Shown: positions 27,630 through 37,279, numbered from the stretch's first letter. The stretch: DNA of 64,000 bases from Streptomyces sp. NBC_01244 (GCF_035987325.1 NZ_CP108488.1:8990001-9054000); one strand, 5' to 3'. The notes: generated by a model from the letters alone, not told the origin. Made by a program: numbers and translations.

Positions 27630-29906
27630 TTGTCAACCGAAGAATTCCGGAATGAGCAGCAATTCATCACGGCTCTCTACGCGCGCCTCGACGACCTGCG
27701 GGAGCAGGCCGAACGCGCCGTCCAGGGTGCGCTCGGCGAGGCCGGCGGCGGGTTCCAGGCGCGCCTGGAGCGGGATGTCGTGGTCGCTGAGCAGTCCGGT
27801 CTGCTTTCCGCTCTGAACTCGGGCGAAAGCGGCCTGTGTTTCGGCCGGCTGGAGTTCTCCGACGGCTCGGACCACCACATCGGCCGCATTGGAATCAGGC
27901 AGGACGACGGGGAGCGCACCCCTCTCGTACTCGATTGGCGGGCCGATGTCGCACGGCCGTTCTATCTGGCGACCGGATATTCCCCCATGGGGCTGCGCCG
28001 GCGCCGCCACATCACCACCCGGGGCCGCGAGGTCACGGCCCTGCACGACGAGATCCTCGACCTCGCCGACACCGAGCGCACCGGCCACGAGGGGGCCGAC
28101 GCGGACGCCGTGCTGCTCTCCGCGCTCGACGCCGCCCGGACCGGCCGGATGCACGACATCGTCCAGACCATCCAGGCCGAGCAGGACCGCATCATCCGCT
28201 CCACCCACCGCGGCGTCCTGGTGGTGGAGGGCGGCCCGGGCACCGGCAAGACCGCCGTGGCCCTGCACCGTGCCGCTTACCTGCTCTACGCGCACCGCGA
28301 GCTGCTCGCCAAGCGAGGCGTGCTGATCGTCGGGCCGAACCCGGCCTTCCTCGGCTACATCGGCCAGGTCCTCCCGGCCCTCGGCGAGACCGGGGTCCTG
28401 CTCGCGACCCCGGGCGAGCTGTTCCCGGGAGTGCGCGCGAGCGCCGCCGACCGCCCCGGCGCCGCCGCCGTCAAGGGGCGCGCGGAGATGGCCGGCATCC
28501 TCGCCCGCGTCGTGAGCGACCGGCAGACGCTGCCGGAGACCGTGCCCGCGGGCAGCGGCGAGGACGCCGACGTGGTCCCCGAACCGGCCCTGGAGATCGA
28601 CCACGACGACTACGGGACGCTGCTGCTCGACCGGACCATGGCCCACGAGGCCCGGGACCGGGCCCGCGCCACCGGACTGCCGCACAACCTGGCGCGCCCG
28701 TACTTCGCCTTCCGGATCATCGACGCGCTCACCGAACAGCTCGCCGACCGGCTCGGCGCCGACCCCTACGGCGGCCCCAACCTGCTCGGCCCCGACGACA
28801 TCGCCCAGCTGGGCAAGGAGATCGCGACCAGCGCCGAGGTGCACGCCGCCATCGACACGCTGTGGCCCCCGCTCACCCCCCGGCAGCTGATCTCCGACTA
28901 CCTCGCCGAGCCCACCCACCTCCCCGAGCGGGAGGCCGAGCTGATCCGGCGTACGACGACGGGCGGGGCGGACTGGACCCCGGCCGACGTCCCGCTGCTC
29001 GACGAGGCCGCCGAGCTGCTCGGGGTCGACGACACCGCGCGGCGCGCCGCCGAGGAGCGCGAGCGCCTCGAACGCGTCGCGTACGCGCAGGGCGTGCTGG
29101 ACCTGTCGGCCGGATCGGACTCCTACGAGTTCGAGGACATGGAGAACGAGTTCCTCGCGGCCCACGACATCATCGACGCCGAGCGGATGGCGGAGCGCCA
29201 GGAGGAGGCCGACCACCGCAGCGCGGCCGAACGGGCCGCCGCCGACCGCACCTGGGCCTTCGGGCACGTCATCGTGGACGAGGCGCAGGAACTGTCCGCC
29301 ATGGCCTGGCGCCTGCTCATGCGGCGCTGCCCGACCCGTTCCATGACGCTGGTGGGCGACCCGGCTCAGACCGGTGACGAAGCCGGCTGCGGTTCCTGGC
29401 AGCAGATCCTCGCGCCCTATGTGGAAGACCGCTGGGACCTGGTGCGCCTAGGCGTCAACTACCGTACGCCCGCCGAGATCATGGAGCTGGCGGCAGCCGT
29501 GCTCCGGGCCCGGCACCCGGGCTTCGAGCCGCCGAGCTCGGTCCGTGCCACGGGGCGCCGGCCCTGGGTGGCGCGGACCGACGACCTGGCCGCGGCGGTG
29601 GCCGACGCGGTACGGGAGGGCGCGCCGGCCGAGGGCCGCCTCGCGGTGATCGCCCCGCGCCCGCTGCACGAGGAACTGGCGGCCGTGCTGCCCGGCGTGC
29701 GGGCGGGGGAGGAGCCCGACCTCACCCGACCGGTGGTCCTGCTCGCGCCGCGGCAGGCCAAGGGCCTGGAGTTCGACACGGTGATCGTCGTGGAACCGGC
29801 CGACCACGAACCCAGCGACCTCTACGTGGCCCTGACGCGAGCGACCCAGACCCTGGGCGTGCTCCACACCGGCCGGCTGCCGCAGGGCCTGGACGAACAG
29901 CCGTAG
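27630..29906 (+). CDS. HelD-like ATPase (UvrD/Rep superfamily, RNA polymerase recycling factor type)
   Basis: HelD-type proteins bind stalled RNA polymerase and use ATP to free it; HelR relatives confer rifamycin tolerance. The N-terminal ~40 residues form an acidic coiled-coil (EEFRNEQQFITALYARLDDLREQ). Walker A is VEGGPGTGKTAVALHRA (~residues 199-215), Walker B is FGHVIVDEAQELSAMAW, and later helicase motifs are TLVGDPAQTGDEAG, LGVNYRTPAEIM and YVALTRATQTL. The TTG at 27630 is chosen because AGGAG at 27620-27624 is correctly spaced; GTG 27624 overlaps that ribosome site. 758 aa fits actinobacterial HelD. A 13-bp palindrome GATGT-TTC-ACATC at 27559-27571 may be an operator; no rifamycin-associated element was recognised. 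Confidence 0.87.
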   Translation: MSTEEFRNEQQFITALYARLDDLREQAERAVQGALGEAGGGFQARLERDVVVAEQSGLLSALNSGESGLCFGRLEFSDGSDHHIGRIGIRQDDGERTPLVLDWRADVARPFYLATGYSPMGLRRRRHITTRGREVTALHDEILDLADTERTGHEGADADAVLLSALDAARTGRMHDIVQTIQAEQDRIIRSTHRGVLVVEGGPGTGKTAVALHRAAYLLYAHRELLAKRGVLIVGPNPAFLGYIGQVLPALGETGVLLATPGELFPGVRASAADRPGAAAVKGRAEMAGILARVVSDRQTLPETVPAGSGEDADVVPEPALEIDHDDYGTLLLDRTMAHEARDRARATGLPHNLARPYFAFRIIDALTEQLADRLGADPYGGPNLLGPDDIAQLGKEIATSAEVHAAIDTLWPPLTPRQLISDYLAEPTHLPEREAELIRRTTTGGADWTPADVPLLDEAAELLGVDDTARRAAEERERLERVAYAQGVLDLSAGSDSYEFEDMENEFLAAHDIIDAERMAERQEEADHRSAAERAAADRTWAFGHVIVDEAQELSAMAWRLLMRRCPTRSMTLVGDPAQTGDEAGCGSWQQILAPYVEDRWDLVRLGVNYRTPAEIMELAAAVLRARHPGFEPPSSVRATGRRPWVARTDDLAAAVADAVREGAPAEGRLAVIAPRPLHEELAAVLPGVRAGEEPDLTRPVVLLAPRQAKGLEFDTVIVVEPADHEPSDLYVALTRATQTLGVLHTGRLPQGLDEQP

Positions 29907-29945
29907 ACGGGCCGGCATCGACGGCCGGTGTCCGCAGGCCGGGAT

Positions 29946-30761
29946 CTACGGGCCGCCCCTCGGCGGCCTGGCCTGGCCCTGCTCGTCGCACGGGAGCCGG
30001 TCCGCCGGGTAGTCGGCCAGGAAGTCCCGGACCGACTCCTTCTCGACCTCCGACATCTGCGTGGGTTCCACCACGATCACACCGCCGAAGGGGCGGTCCA
30101 CGTCCCGGATGATGAGCAGGGTCGCGGTCAGCAGCACGGTGACGACGACCAAGGCGCTGAGCGGACCCTTGTTGGCCTTGCGCGGCAGGCACAGGCCGAG
30201 GCCGACGACGGTCACGGCGAGGTTGACCAGCATGAACCAGTAGATCAGGTTCGGGATGGTCGGAGTGGATTCGGCCATCCTGGCCTGCCGGCCCAGGGAC
30301 CGCTGATCATCCGCGGTGACCAGCATGCCGAAGGTGGGGCTGCCCGTGCCCAGTTCCTTGAAGGTCGCGCGGAAGTCCCTGCTCCACACGCTGGGGGCCG
30401 GGGAACCCTTTCCCCCGGCCATGGCCGGCCATTCCTTGTACTCGACGGCACGCGCGTAGCAGACGGCGTCACCGCGCAGCCGTTGGCGCAAGGCCGGGGG
30501 AGCGTAGTCCGCCACCTCCGCGAGGTGGTCCAGTGCGTGCGCCTCCGCCCGCGCGGCGTCGTCGGCCCGCCCGTTGGAGCTGGAGGCGGTGACGAGCATG
30601 AACGCGAGGATCAGGATCGTCAGGGTCATCAGGGGCCCGATGAGGTCGCGCACGCCCATGCCCTCGGTGTCGTCACCGCCCATCAGCCGGGGGCGCAGGA
30701 ACCGGTTCGCGGCAAGCCCGGCGGCCAGCGCGAGGAAGGCGACGAGAAGGGTGACCGTCAC
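29946..30761 (-). CDS. DUF4239/bestrophin-like membrane protein
   Basis: Helices at the N-terminus (VTLLVAFLALAAGLAANRFL and GPLMTLTILILAFMLVTASSS) and two near the end (LIYWFMLVNLAVTVVGLGLCL, LSALVVVTVLLTATLLIIRDV) flank a ~110-residue soluble region with ARAEAHALDHLAEVADY. The Asp-Arg-Pro-Phe-Gly-Gly (DRPFGG) after the last helix is the signature I associate with DUF4239 proteins. GTG at 30761 has GGGGAGG six bases upstream and begins directly with the first helix. Function of the family is not established; channel or transport roles have been suggested from fold. It stands alone, converging on the helicase gene 40 bp away. Confidence 0.78.
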   Translation of the reverse strand: MTVTLLVAFLALAAGLAANRFLRPRLMGGDDTEGMGVRDLIGPLMTLTILILAFMLVTASSSNGRADDAARAEAHALDHLAEVADYAPPALRQRLRGDAVCYARAVEYKEWPAMAGGKGSPAPSVWSRDFRATFKELGTGSPTFGMLVTADDQRSLGRQARMAESTPTIPNLIYWFMLVNLAVTVVGLGLCLPRKANKGPLSALVVVTVLLTATLLIIRDVDRPFGGVIVVEPTQMSEVEKESVRDFLADYPADRLPCDEQGQARPPRGGP

Positions 30762-31056
30762 CGGCCGGCCTCCCCGGCCGCGGTACCGGGCGGCCCCGTC
30801 ACGTATCCCACCAAGATCTCCTTCGTCGACTGCCGGTGCCCCCGGTCGGATCGCCCTTCCGTGATCCTCCTGTCCGTCCCGCACGGGCCGCGCCCGCAGC
30901 GCCTGAACGCCACCCGCACGCCACCCGCACGAGTGCGGCGGTAGTGCCGTTCGGCAGAGGCGCGGAGTCCCGTACCGGAGGAACTCACCCGGCCACCCGG
31001 GTGAGTTCAGGAGCGGATCCCTGCCGCCGCGGTCCGGATCCCGCTACAACCGGGGC

Positions 31057-32358
31057 GTGATCGAGAAGATGACGGCGCGCGGCCTGTCCGCACTCGCCGC
31101 GACCCTGACGGCCGTGCTCGCGGTGGCCCTGGCCCCCGACCCGGTGCGTGCGGCCGAAGGGGCGCCCCGTACCGGCTTCGAGGCCACGTACGGAGCGCAC
31201 TGGACCAGTGAGTCCCAGGAACGTGAGCTGCTCCGTGCCGTCGGCCGGCACGGCGAGCGCGCCACCGTCCGGACCATCGGTACGACCGTGCGCGGTCGCC
31301 CGCTGCGGCTGGTGAGCCTGGGCCGGGGTCCCGTCACCGTGCTGCTGGTGTGCAGCCAGCACGGAGACGAGCCGGCGGGGCGCGAGGCCTGCCTGAGTAC
31401 CGTCCGGGACCTCGCCCACGCCCGGGACGCGGAGGCCCGGCGCTTCCTGGAGACCGTCACCCTGCTCGTGGTCCCGACCGCCAACCCGGACGGGCGGGCG
31501 GCCGGTACCCGCCCCAACGCCGGGGGCACCGACATCAACCGCGATCACATGGCCTTGACCTCGCCCGAGGCGCGGGCGATGGCCGCCGTGCTGCGCGATC
31601 ACCGGCCGCACCTCGTGTACGACCTGCACGAGTACCGGGCGACACCGGGGACGTACGACAAGGACCTCTTCGACCTCTGGCCGCGCAACCTCAACACCGA
31701 CCCGGCGGTGTACGCGCAGTCCCGCGCCCTGTCCGCCGCGTACGTACGCGGTGCGGCCCACGCCGCCGGCCACTCCACCGGGACCTACGGCATCCGCACC
31801 GACCCCGTCACCGGCACCCCCGTCGGGCAGTCCGCGGGCGACGGCCAGGAGCGGATCCTGCGCAACACGGCGGGCGTCAAGCACGCGGTCGCGCTGCTGA
31901 TCGAAAGCCGCATCGAAGCACTCGCGGGGCCGGTCGGGGACGCGGAGCGGGCCGATCCCTCCCTCAACCGCCGCCGCCGGGTCGACTCCCAACTGACAGC
32001 CCTGCGCGGCCTGTTCGCCTACGTCTCCACGCGTACGGGCCCCCTGGCGGCGGCCTCGGACGGAGCCCGCCGGGCGGCGGGGAACGTGGTGGGCCCGGTC
32101 CCGCTGGGCGGCGCGGACAACGCCCCCGCCGCCGGGGGCGAGATCCTCACCGACCCACCCTGCGGCTACCGGCTCAACCCGGACCAGTACGCCTCGGCCG
32201 GCAGCCGCCTCGCCCTCCACGGCGTGCGGGCCGTACCCGCCGCGGGCGGCGGCGCGTTCGTTCCGCTGAGCCAGCCCCTACGCGCCCTCGTGGTGCTCCT
32301 CCTCGACGGCCGGGCCCCGCACCGGATCGCAACGGGGCAGCCCGCGCCGATCTGCTGA
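31057..32358 (+). CDS. Secreted M14-family zinc carboxypeptidase
   Basis: Extracellular metallopeptidase releasing C-terminal amino acids or cleaving peptidoglycan-type peptides. A signal peptide ends near PDPVRAAEG. Zinc ligands are His and Glu in [15 protein letters not shown] (HxxE) and a later His in [22 protein letters not shown] and GTDINRDHM are classical M14 substrate-site motifs. A candidate catalytic Glu is in ALLIESRIE. Length 433 aa fits M14 enzymes of the zinc-carboxypeptidase A type with a C-terminal add-on (~residues 330-433). GTG 31057 is taken; ATG 31069 is four codons downstream and equally possible. Confidence 0.9.
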   Translation: MIEKMTARGLSALAATLTAVLAVALAPDPVRAAEGAPRTGFEATYGAHWTSESQERELLRAVGRHGERATVRTIGTTVRGRPLRLVSLGRGPVTVLLVCSQHGDEPAGREACLSTVRDLAHARDAEARRFLETVTLLVVPTANPDGRAAGTRPNAGGTDINRDHMALTSPEARAMAAVLRDHRPHLVYDLHEYRATPGTYDKDLFDLWPRNLNTDPAVYAQSRALSAAYVRGAAHAAGHSTGTYGIRTDPVTGTPVGQSAGDGQERILRNTAGVKHAVALLIESRIEALAGPVGDAERADPSLNRRRRVDSQLTALRGLFAYVSTRTGPLAAASDGARRAAGNVVGPVPLGGADNAPAAGGEILTDPPCGYRLNPDQYASAGSRLALHGVRAVPAAGGGAFVPLSQPLRALVVLLLDGRAPHRIATGQPAPIC

Positions 32359-32513
32359 CGTTTCGTCACTTCGGGCGGAGGTGGTGGTTCCGGTGGGCAC
32401 CGCGGGCGCCCAGGACGTCCCCCCGTTGCCGGCCGCAGGGGGAAGCGCGCTGGTCAGCCGGATGCCGTGAGCTATGTTGGGATCACGGAGTGGCACGAAA
32501 GGGAGGTCCGCCG

Positions 32514-33431
32514 GTGTCATCGGGGCAGCAGGCGCGCGCACAGGCGGCAGCGATCACACCGAGCGGGCAGGCGGTCGACCACGAGCGGGCCCCGGCCGAC
32601 CGGGTCCGGGCGCTGTTCGACGGGCACCCGCTCTCGCCGGGCCAGCGCCGGATCGCCCAGTACCTCGTCGACCACCTCACCGAGGCGGCGTTCCTCTCGA
32701 TCACCGAGCTCGCGGAACGGGCCGGCGTGAGCCAGCCCTCCGTGACCCGCTTCGCCGCGGCCCTCGGCTTCAGCGGCTATCCGGCCCTCCGCGACGTGCT
32801 CCAACCGATCGCGCTCAGCGCGGTGGCCGGCACCCCGGACAGCCCCGAACAGACCCGGCGCAACGAACTGCAGGCGGCCGTCGACGCCGAGATCGAGAAC
32901 CTGCGCACCGTCCGGCAGCTGCTCGCCGACACCGACCAGGTGCTCGACATCGGGCGCGAGCTGGCCCGGTCGGTGCCGCTGACCGTCCTCGGGCTGCGGA
33001 TCTCCGTCTCGCTGGCGGAGTACTTCGCGTACGCGGCCCGCCGGATCCACCCCGACGTGCGCCTGGTGACCGGCGGCGGCAGCGTGGCCTCCGACGCGCT
33101 GCTGCAGGCCCGGGCGGCGGGCGGGAGCTGGGTCCTGGCCTTCGCGATGCCCCGGCACGCCAAGGAGACCCTGGCGGCACTGCGGGTGGCCCGCGGCGCG
33201 GGGCTGCGGATCGCGCTGATCACCGACCGCACGCTGGGGCCGCTGGTGGACGAAGCCGATGTGGCGCTGACGGCCGGCACCGGTTCGCGGCTGGTCTTCG
33301 ACTCGTACTCGGCGCCGGGCGTCCTGTCGGCGGCGCTGCTCCAGGCGATGGCGGACGCGGACCCCGAGCGGACGCAGGCCCGGCTCGAAAGCTATGAGCA
33401 GGCCGCGGACCAGCACGGCTTCTTCCTCTAG
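32514..33431 (+). CDS. MurR/RpiR-family transcriptional regulator
   Basis: Sugar-phosphate-responsive regulator. The N-terminal HTH (~residues 25-100) includes LSPGQRRIAQYLVDHLTEAAFLSITELA and the recognition part VSQPSVTRFAAALGFSGYPAL. The C-terminal half is SIS-like (TVLGLRISVSLAEYFAYAARRI, VLAFAMPRHAKETLAAL, IALITDRTLGPLVDEAD). GTG at 32514 has GGGAGG seven bases upstream. At 305 aa it is typical. Neighbouring genes give no obvious sugar-phosphate pathway, so the target is unknown. Confidence 0.9.
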   Translation: MSSGQQARAQAAAITPSGQAVDHERAPADRVRALFDGHPLSPGQRRIAQYLVDHLTEAAFLSITELAERAGVSQPSVTRFAAALGFSGYPALRDVLQPIALSAVAGTPDSPEQTRRNELQAAVDAEIENLRTVRQLLADTDQVLDIGRELARSVPLTVLGLRISVSLAEYFAYAARRIHPDVRLVTGGGSVASDALLQARAAGGSWVLAFAMPRHAKETLAALRVARGAGLRIALITDRTLGPLVDEADVALTAGTGSRLVFDSYSAPGVLSAALLQAMADADPERTQARLESYEQAADQHGFFL

Positions 33432-33820
33432 GGCGAACGGGTGTGAGCTGTCATATTCACACCCTCTCTAAACATGAATATTTTCATACCCTTGCCTACT
33501 CGGCGGTATATATGTTTACTGATGGCGGCGCGGTCATCCGTCAAGATGCCAAGGAAGGTGTCCCCACACCGTCCTAGAACCAGACACCGGGGCGTGACGT
33601 TTCTCCTCCTCACGTCACGCCAGGTGTCCCGTCCGGCTTTCGGATCCCGCAGCGCCTCTGCGGCCTCGGCCAACCCCTGGGCCGAGGCCGCCCAGCACCT
33701 TCTCCACCGGCGATCGGCGCATTCGTCCGATCGGCTTGCTCTCGGGCCCATCCATGCGTTCCGTCCGCTCCGCGGTCCCCGTTCGTCCGGCCCCGGCCGG
33801 ACGGCCGGGGATCCGGCGCT
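33432..33820. other. Gene-free stretch with AT-rich island and inverted repeats
   Basis: Between convergent RpiR and peroxiredoxin genes. At 33439-33464 GGGTGTGA and TCACACCC form an 8-bp inverted repeat (10-bp loop), probably ending rpiR transcription. ATGAA-TATT-TTCAT lies at 33474-33487, and 33470-33520 is far richer in A/T than its surroundings (e.g. GGTATATATG). No supported coding sequence; open frames here lack ribosome sites and typical codon bias. Confidence 0.6.
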
Positions 33821-34306
33821 TCAGCCGGTGGTCACGCCGACGAGCTGCTCCGCGATGGTGTCCGCGGAAGGGAACCTCATGCCCAGGGTTCCGACGTGCT
33901 TCCAGTGCAGGGTGCCGTCCGGCGCGATGACGAAGACGGCCCGCCGCAGACCGATCACGGGAGCGGCGATGCCGAAGGCGCGGGCCACCGTGCGATCGGT
34001 GTCGGCGAGCAGCGGAATCCGCAGGCCGCGGGCCCGGGCGAAGGCCTCGTGGCTGTCGACGCCCTGCGGACTGATGCCCCACACCTGGGCGCCGCACGCG
34101 GAGAGTGCCTCCAGCCCGTCGGAGTAGGAGCACAACTGCGTCGTGCAGACGGGGGTGTTGTCGCCGGGGTAGAAGGCGAGAACGACCGGGTTCCCGCGCT
34201 GCTCACCGAGCGCGTACTGCCCGCGGGTGAACACGTCCTCGCTGAGCAGACCGCCGGGGAGCGAGAAATCGCCCACCACATCGCCCACGTCCGGGATTCG
34301 GGTCAC
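33821..34306 (-). CDS. Peroxiredoxin (AhpC/TSA, BCP-like)
   Basis: Thiol peroxidase reducing hydroperoxides in the cytoplasm. The active site is FYPGDNTPVCTTQLC: peroxidatic Cys54 in the P-x3-T-x2-C pattern (with Pro/Thr as PGDNTPVC), and Cys59 five residues on as the likely resolving residue, as in BCP-type enzymes. Further matches are VWGISPQGVDSHEAFARA and FVIAPDGTLHWKHVG. The GTG at 34306 begins the domain directly; AGAGAGG lies upstream. 161 aa is normal. It lies 142 bp downstream of the oleate hydratase on the same strand. Confidence 0.9.
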   Translation of the reverse strand: MTRIPDVGDVVGDFSLPGGLLSEDVFTRGQYALGEQRGNPVVLAFYPGDNTPVCTTQLCSYSDGLEALSACGAQVWGISPQGVDSHEAFARARGLRIPLLADTDRTVARAFGIAAPVIGLRRAVFVIAPDGTLHWKHVGTLGMRFPSADTIAEQLVGVTTG

Positions 34307-34448
34307 GATGGCCGCACCTCTCTGTCGTCGAGGGGCGTACGGTACCCGGTCGCGCCCGCCGTGTCGCAGCCCGGAGGCCGGGGCCGGGCGGCGGGGCGGT
34401 GAGACGGCGGGGCGATGAGACGGCGGGCGCGGCCGGCGCGACCAGGGC

Positions 34449-36014
34449 TCAGCGGCGGTGCATCGTGTGCAGGGCCTCGAGGAGCACCTTGGGATCGTGG
34501 CCGCCCTTGTGGACCGGCGGCGGCTGCCGGTCCAGGTGCAGCAGCCGGGCCACCGCGGTCCACGCGGTGCGCACCGAGTACTCGACGGTGAACACCACGT
34601 CGTCGGGGACCTCGGCGTACTGCCCGATGAAGGCCAGGTTGGTGGAGCCCTCCGGGACGACCTCGGGTCGGTCGCCGGCCTTGCGCACCAGGAACTGGCT
34701 GGTGATGTACGGCATCAGCGCCGGAACGACGACCGAGGACTCCAGGATCTGCTCGCTCTGCTCGAGGCGCAGGTGTCCGAGCACCTCGGTGAGGATCTCG
34801 CGGCCCGTGCACTCGGCCATCGTCTTGCCCACGTGGTCACCGGGCTTGTCCGGGAACAGGGCGTACCCCCACCAGACGTAGGTGCCCTCGGGCTGCTCGT
34901 GGAAGTGCGGCTGGTGGTTGAGGACGATGGTCAGCAGCCAGCCGGAGTCCTTGAAGGTGATCAGACCGCCCTTGCCGGCCTCGCTGCCGGAGAACTCCTC
35001 CATGGCCTTGAAGAAGGTCGGGTCCTGGGTGGTGACGGTGAAGGAGCCCCAGGTGGAGTCCGAGACGGAGGAGTCGAACACGGAGGGGTCGCCCAGGTGG
35101 GGGCGCTTGGCCGCCAGGGTCTGCCACAGGCGCCACGAAGCGTCCGGCGCGGAGGTGTCCAGTACGGCGGGGGTGTCCGTGGAACCCAGGGTCGAATTCG
35201 CGGTCATCGATCCGTTGGTGACGAACACCAGGTCCTCGGCGGCGACGGCGATCCGCAGGTCCGCGCCCTCCCGCGTACAGGCGAGGGCCGTGACGGTGGT
35301 GCCCTCGCCGTCGGCCAGCTCCACGTCGGTCACGGTGGTGTTCATCGAGAACGTGACGCCGTTGCTCCGCAGCCAGCTCTGGAGCGGGCGCACGATCGAG
35401 TCGTACTGGTTGAAGCGGGTGCGGTAGATGCCCGACATGGTGTCGAAGGTCTTGAAGAGGTGCACGAACCGGTTGAGGTAGCGCCGGAACTCGATCGCCG
35501 AGTGCCAGGGCTCGAAGGCGAAGGTCGTGCACCACATGTACCAGAAGTTGGTGGTGAAGAACGCGGGGGTGAAGCAGTCGGAGATCCGCTTGCCGTCGAG
35601 CCGGGACTCGGGGGAGGCCACGCAGGCGACCAGGTCCAGGCGGTCGCGCTCGGAGAACCCCATCGAGCGGGTGTCGACCCGCAGGCCGGAGGAGTCGACC
35701 AGGCGGGCCTTGTCGTTCCAGGCGAAGTCCTCGTGGAAGGCGAAGGTGTCCTCGGTGACCGAGGTGTCCGGGGCGTCCAGTGAGGGGATGGAGCGCAGCA
35801 GGTCGTACGTGCACTCGAAGTGCAGCTCGAACATCCGGCCGCCGCGCATGGTGTAGCCGTTCTCGGGGTCTCCCGCGGCGTCCAGGCTTCCGCCGGTGCG
35901 GCCCTGGGCCTCCAGGATCGTGATGTCCGAGCCCGCGAAACCGCTTTCCCTGATCAGCAGCGCCGCCGCCGACAGGGAAGCGATGCCGGCACCCACCAGA
36001 TAGGCCTTGGCCAC
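34449..36014 (-). CDS. ohyA: Oleate hydratase (FAD-dependent fatty-acid double-bond hydratase)
   Basis: Adds water to the cis-9 double bond of oleic or linoleic acid to give 10-hydroxy fatty acids, in many bacteria a detoxification step. The N-terminal FAD fold is AYLVGAGIASLSAAALLI with ITILEAQGRTGGSLD; GYTMRGGRMFELHFECTYDLL holds the catalytic-loop region (Glu and Tyr residues). FWYMWCTTFAFEPWHSAIEFRRY and YDSIVRPLQSWLR are highly characteristic of the family. GTG at 36014 has GAGGAGA about seven bases upstream. 521 aa falls at the short end of the family range. Divergent from a LacI regulator 194 bp away. The peroxiredoxin may be co-transcribed. Confidence 0.93.
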   Translation of the reverse strand: MAKAYLVGAGIASLSAAALLIRESGFAGSDITILEAQGRTGGSLDAAGDPENGYTMRGGRMFELHFECTYDLLRSIPSLDAPDTSVTEDTFAFHEDFAWNDKARLVDSSGLRVDTRSMGFSERDRLDLVACVASPESRLDGKRISDCFTPAFFTTNFWYMWCTTFAFEPWHSAIEFRRYLNRFVHLFKTFDTMSGIYRTRFNQYDSIVRPLQSWLRSNGVTFSMNTTVTDVELADGEGTTVTALACTREGADLRIAVAAEDLVFVTNGSMTANSTLGSTDTPAVLDTSAPDASWRLWQTLAAKRPHLGDPSVFDSSVSDSTWGSFTVTTQDPTFFKAMEEFSGSEAGKGGLITFKDSGWLLTIVLNHQPHFHEQPEGTYVWWGYALFPDKPGDHVGKTMAECTGREILTEVLGHLRLEQSEQILESSVVVPALMPYITSQFLVRKAGDRPEVVPEGSTNLAFIGQYAEVPDDVVFTVEYSVRTAWTAVARLLHLDRQPPPVHKGGHDPKVLLEALHTMHRR

Positions 36015-36158
36015 GATGTGTCTCCTCGCCCTGGCCGCACGCACCCCGGTCGGCCGTACGGTCACCCACCCAGGCGACCACCCCCTGTGCCCTGCCGCGA
36101 CTCGGGTGCGCCGTTGGGCGGGTGCCGGGCGAGAACCCGCGCACCCGCTTGCAAGATA

Positions 36159-36202
36159 TTTGCGTACGTGGGACTGGTTTTTGCGCACCCTGCTGGTAGC
36201 TT
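36159..36202 (+). promoter_or_regulatory. Paired TTGCG boxes and leaderless promoter of the LacI regulator
   Basis: TTGCGTA at 36159-36165 and TTGCGCA at 36181-36187 flank the position of a weak -35. The -10 is probably TAGCTT at 36197-36202, six bases before the GTG, so the mRNA is likely leaderless. The second box starts 16 bp before the -10, exactly as in the importer promoter (37383 versus 37399). GCAA-GATAT-TTGC at 36150-36162 overlaps the first box. Confidence 0.55.
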
Positions 36203-36208
36203 GACCGC

Positions 36209-37225
36209 GTGAGCACCCAGAGGCTAGCCCAAGTGGCCGAGATGGCCGGCGTCAGCGCGACTACGGTGAGTCGCGTACTCAACGGCAACAGGGACGTGGC
36301 ACCCGCCACCCGCGAGGCGGTCCTGACGGCCGTCGACGTGTGCGGGTTCGAGCGCCCGGTGGAGTTCCGCAAGGAACGGGCCCAGCTGATCGGGCTGGTG
36401 GTGCCCGACCTCCAGAACCCCGTCTTCTCCGCGGCGGCGGAAGCCCTCGCCGGACTGCTCAACGGCCAGGGCCTGGTCCCCGTGCTGTGTACGCGCACGG
36501 CCGACGGGGTCTCGGAGTCCCACTACGTCGACATGCTGCTGGGCCAGAACGTCGGCGGCATCGTGTTCGTCGGCGCCAGCTACACGGACATAGGGGAGAC
36601 TCAGGGCCGTGAGCTGCACCGCCGTGCGATCCCCGTCGTCCTGGTGAATCCGGCCGACGAGAACCCGGGCGTCGCGCAGGTCTCGGTGGACGACGCCGGG
36701 GCGGCCGAGCAGGCGCTGGCGCACCTGTCGGCGCTCGGACACGAGCGGATCGGGATGATCGTGGGGCCCTCCGGGCACGTCCCGTCGGTCCGCAAACTCA
36801 CTGGTTACGCGGCTTTCAACGCCCGGCGCGGGGTCCCGGCGGGGGAGTGGCGACCGCTCGTCGCCCACGCGCTCTTCTCGATGGAGGGCGGTGCCACGGC
36901 GATCGCCCAGCTGCTCCCGCGCGGGGTGACGGCGGTGGTCTGCGCGAGCGACGCCCTCGCACTCGGCGCCATCCGGGGCGCGCGCCGCCGGGGCTTGAGC
37001 GTGCCGGCCGAGCTGTCCGTCGTGGGCTTCGACGACTCGCTCTTCATGGTCGCCACCGACCCGCCGCTGACGACGTCCCGCCAGCCCGTCGCGGCCATGG
37101 CCTCGGCCGCGGTGCAGTTCCTGACCGAGCGGATCCGTACGGGAGTGGGCCTGTCCGCGGAGATCCTCTTCGACACCGAACTCATCGTCCGGTCGTCCAC
37201 CGCGCGCCCGTCACCGGGGCGCTGA
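36209..37225 (+). CDS. LacI-family transcriptional regulator of the alpha-glucan locus
   Basis: The N-terminal HTH is classical LacI: QRLAQVAEMAGVSATTVSRVLNGNRDVAPATREAVLTAV (read across ~residues 3-42), followed by a hinge and a sugar-binding core starting LIGLVVPDLQNPVFSAAAEAL. The C-terminal half has VVCASDALALGAIRGARRRG and LSVVGFDDSLF. There is no ribosome site before the GTG, and the -10 lies six bases upstream, suggesting leaderless translation. Shared TTGCG boxes in its own and the binding-protein promoter make it the likely repressor of both. 338 aa is normal. A terminator follows at 37254-37279. Confidence 0.9.
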   Translation: MSTQRLAQVAEMAGVSATTVSRVLNGNRDVAPATREAVLTAVDVCGFERPVEFRKERAQLIGLVVPDLQNPVFSAAAEALAGLLNGQGLVPVLCTRTADGVSESHYVDMLLGQNVGGIVFVGASYTDIGETQGRELHRRAIPVVLVNPADENPGVAQVSVDDAGAAEQALAHLSALGHERIGMIVGPSGHVPSVRKLTGYAAFNARRGVPAGEWRPLVAHALFSMEGGATAIAQLLPRGVTAVVCASDALALGAIRGARRRGLSVPAELSVVGFDDSLFMVATDPPLTTSRQPVAAMASAAVQFLTERIRTGVGLSAEILFDTELIVRSSTARPSPGR

Positions 37226-37253
37226 CGGGGGAGCGGGTGCGGAGTGGGAAGGG

Positions 37254-37279
37254 GAGGGCCCGGCGCCGGCCGGGCCCTC
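37254..37279 (+). terminator. Hairpin terminator after the LacI gene
   Basis: GAGGGCCCGGC and GCCGGGCCCTC form a perfect 11-bp stem with a 4-nt loop, 28 bp after the LacI stop. No T-tract. It isolates the regulator from the importer operon. Confidence 0.75.

Noticed and set aside
33474..34127. Frame beginning in the AT-rich island and running opposite the peroxiredoxin
   Set aside because: No ribosome site, Arg/Pro-rich composition, and overlaps a clear peroxiredoxin on the other strand.
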